Source: an uncultured Desulfovibrio sp.
GTDB taxonomy: Bacteria > Desulfobacterota > Desulfovibrionia > Desulfovibrionales > Desulfovibrionaceae
Direction of reading: 5' to 3'
Assembly: GCA_910587035.1 (NCBI GenBank)
Contig: CAJUMQ010000052.1
Location: 1-6,534 of the forward strand
DNA length: 6,534 nt
Both the position numbers and the translations under genes were made by a program. The notes under the pieces are model-generated. The model was given only the letters and a program-made list of their open reading frames with translations, was not told the DNA's origin and did not search any database. This document shows, piece after piece, positions 6,520 through 6,534 of the stretch; position 1 is the first letter of the stretch; every line of letters begins with the position of its first letter.

Positions 6520-6534
6520 AGATCGCAAAGCAAA

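Overview
The window looks like a bacterial chromosome segment, most likely from a sulfate-reducing Desulfovibrio-type deltaproteobacterium. That guess is inference from the gene set (a ferredoxin-ASKHA corrinoid-activator-like protein, an Rsm22-type protein, an MOFRL glycerate kinase and MgtE together) and from the moderately GC-rich coding style. No rRNA, tRNA, CRISPR, insertion sequence or phage gene is visible.

Layout: (1) 1-214 is non-coding or holds the unresolved 3' end of a gene entering from the left. It contains a good minus-strand intrinsic terminator (85-109) and a second hairpin. (2) 215-4900 is a tightly packed minus-strand operon of four genes whose neighbours all overlap, by 20, 11 and 8 bases. 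In transcription order they encode a small exported protein of unknown function (160 aa), a [2Fe-2S] ferredoxin-ASKHA ATPase of the RACo type (529 aa), an Rsm22-family methyltransferase-like protein with a probable Fe-S cysteine motif (437 aa), and a glycerate 2-kinase (445 aa). (3) 4901-5036 is a 136-base divergent intergenic region. It holds a strong-looking minus promoter (TTGACT-17-TATGAA), one or two candidate plus promoters that overlap it, and a short dyad. (4) 5037-6398 on the plus strand is a complete mgtE magnesium transporter gene (453 aa). (5) 6399-6534 is non-coding. It carries a possible folded 3' region and a striking 12-base perfect inverted repeat that looks like an operator rather than a terminator.

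The operon mixes functions that do not form an obvious pathway: export, low-potential redox/ATPase activation, ribosome assembly and three-carbon acid metabolism. The main puzzle is that the corrinoid-activator-like protein has no corrinoid protein or methyltransferase beside it and is instead fused by overlapping reading frames to an Rsm22-like gene. MgtE is transcribed divergently and probably works independently as a Mg2+ channel with an N domain, a CBS pair and a membrane domain. No clear new defence or mobile system is present. The notable points are the orphan activator operon, the uncharacterised exported protein and the uncommented dyads.
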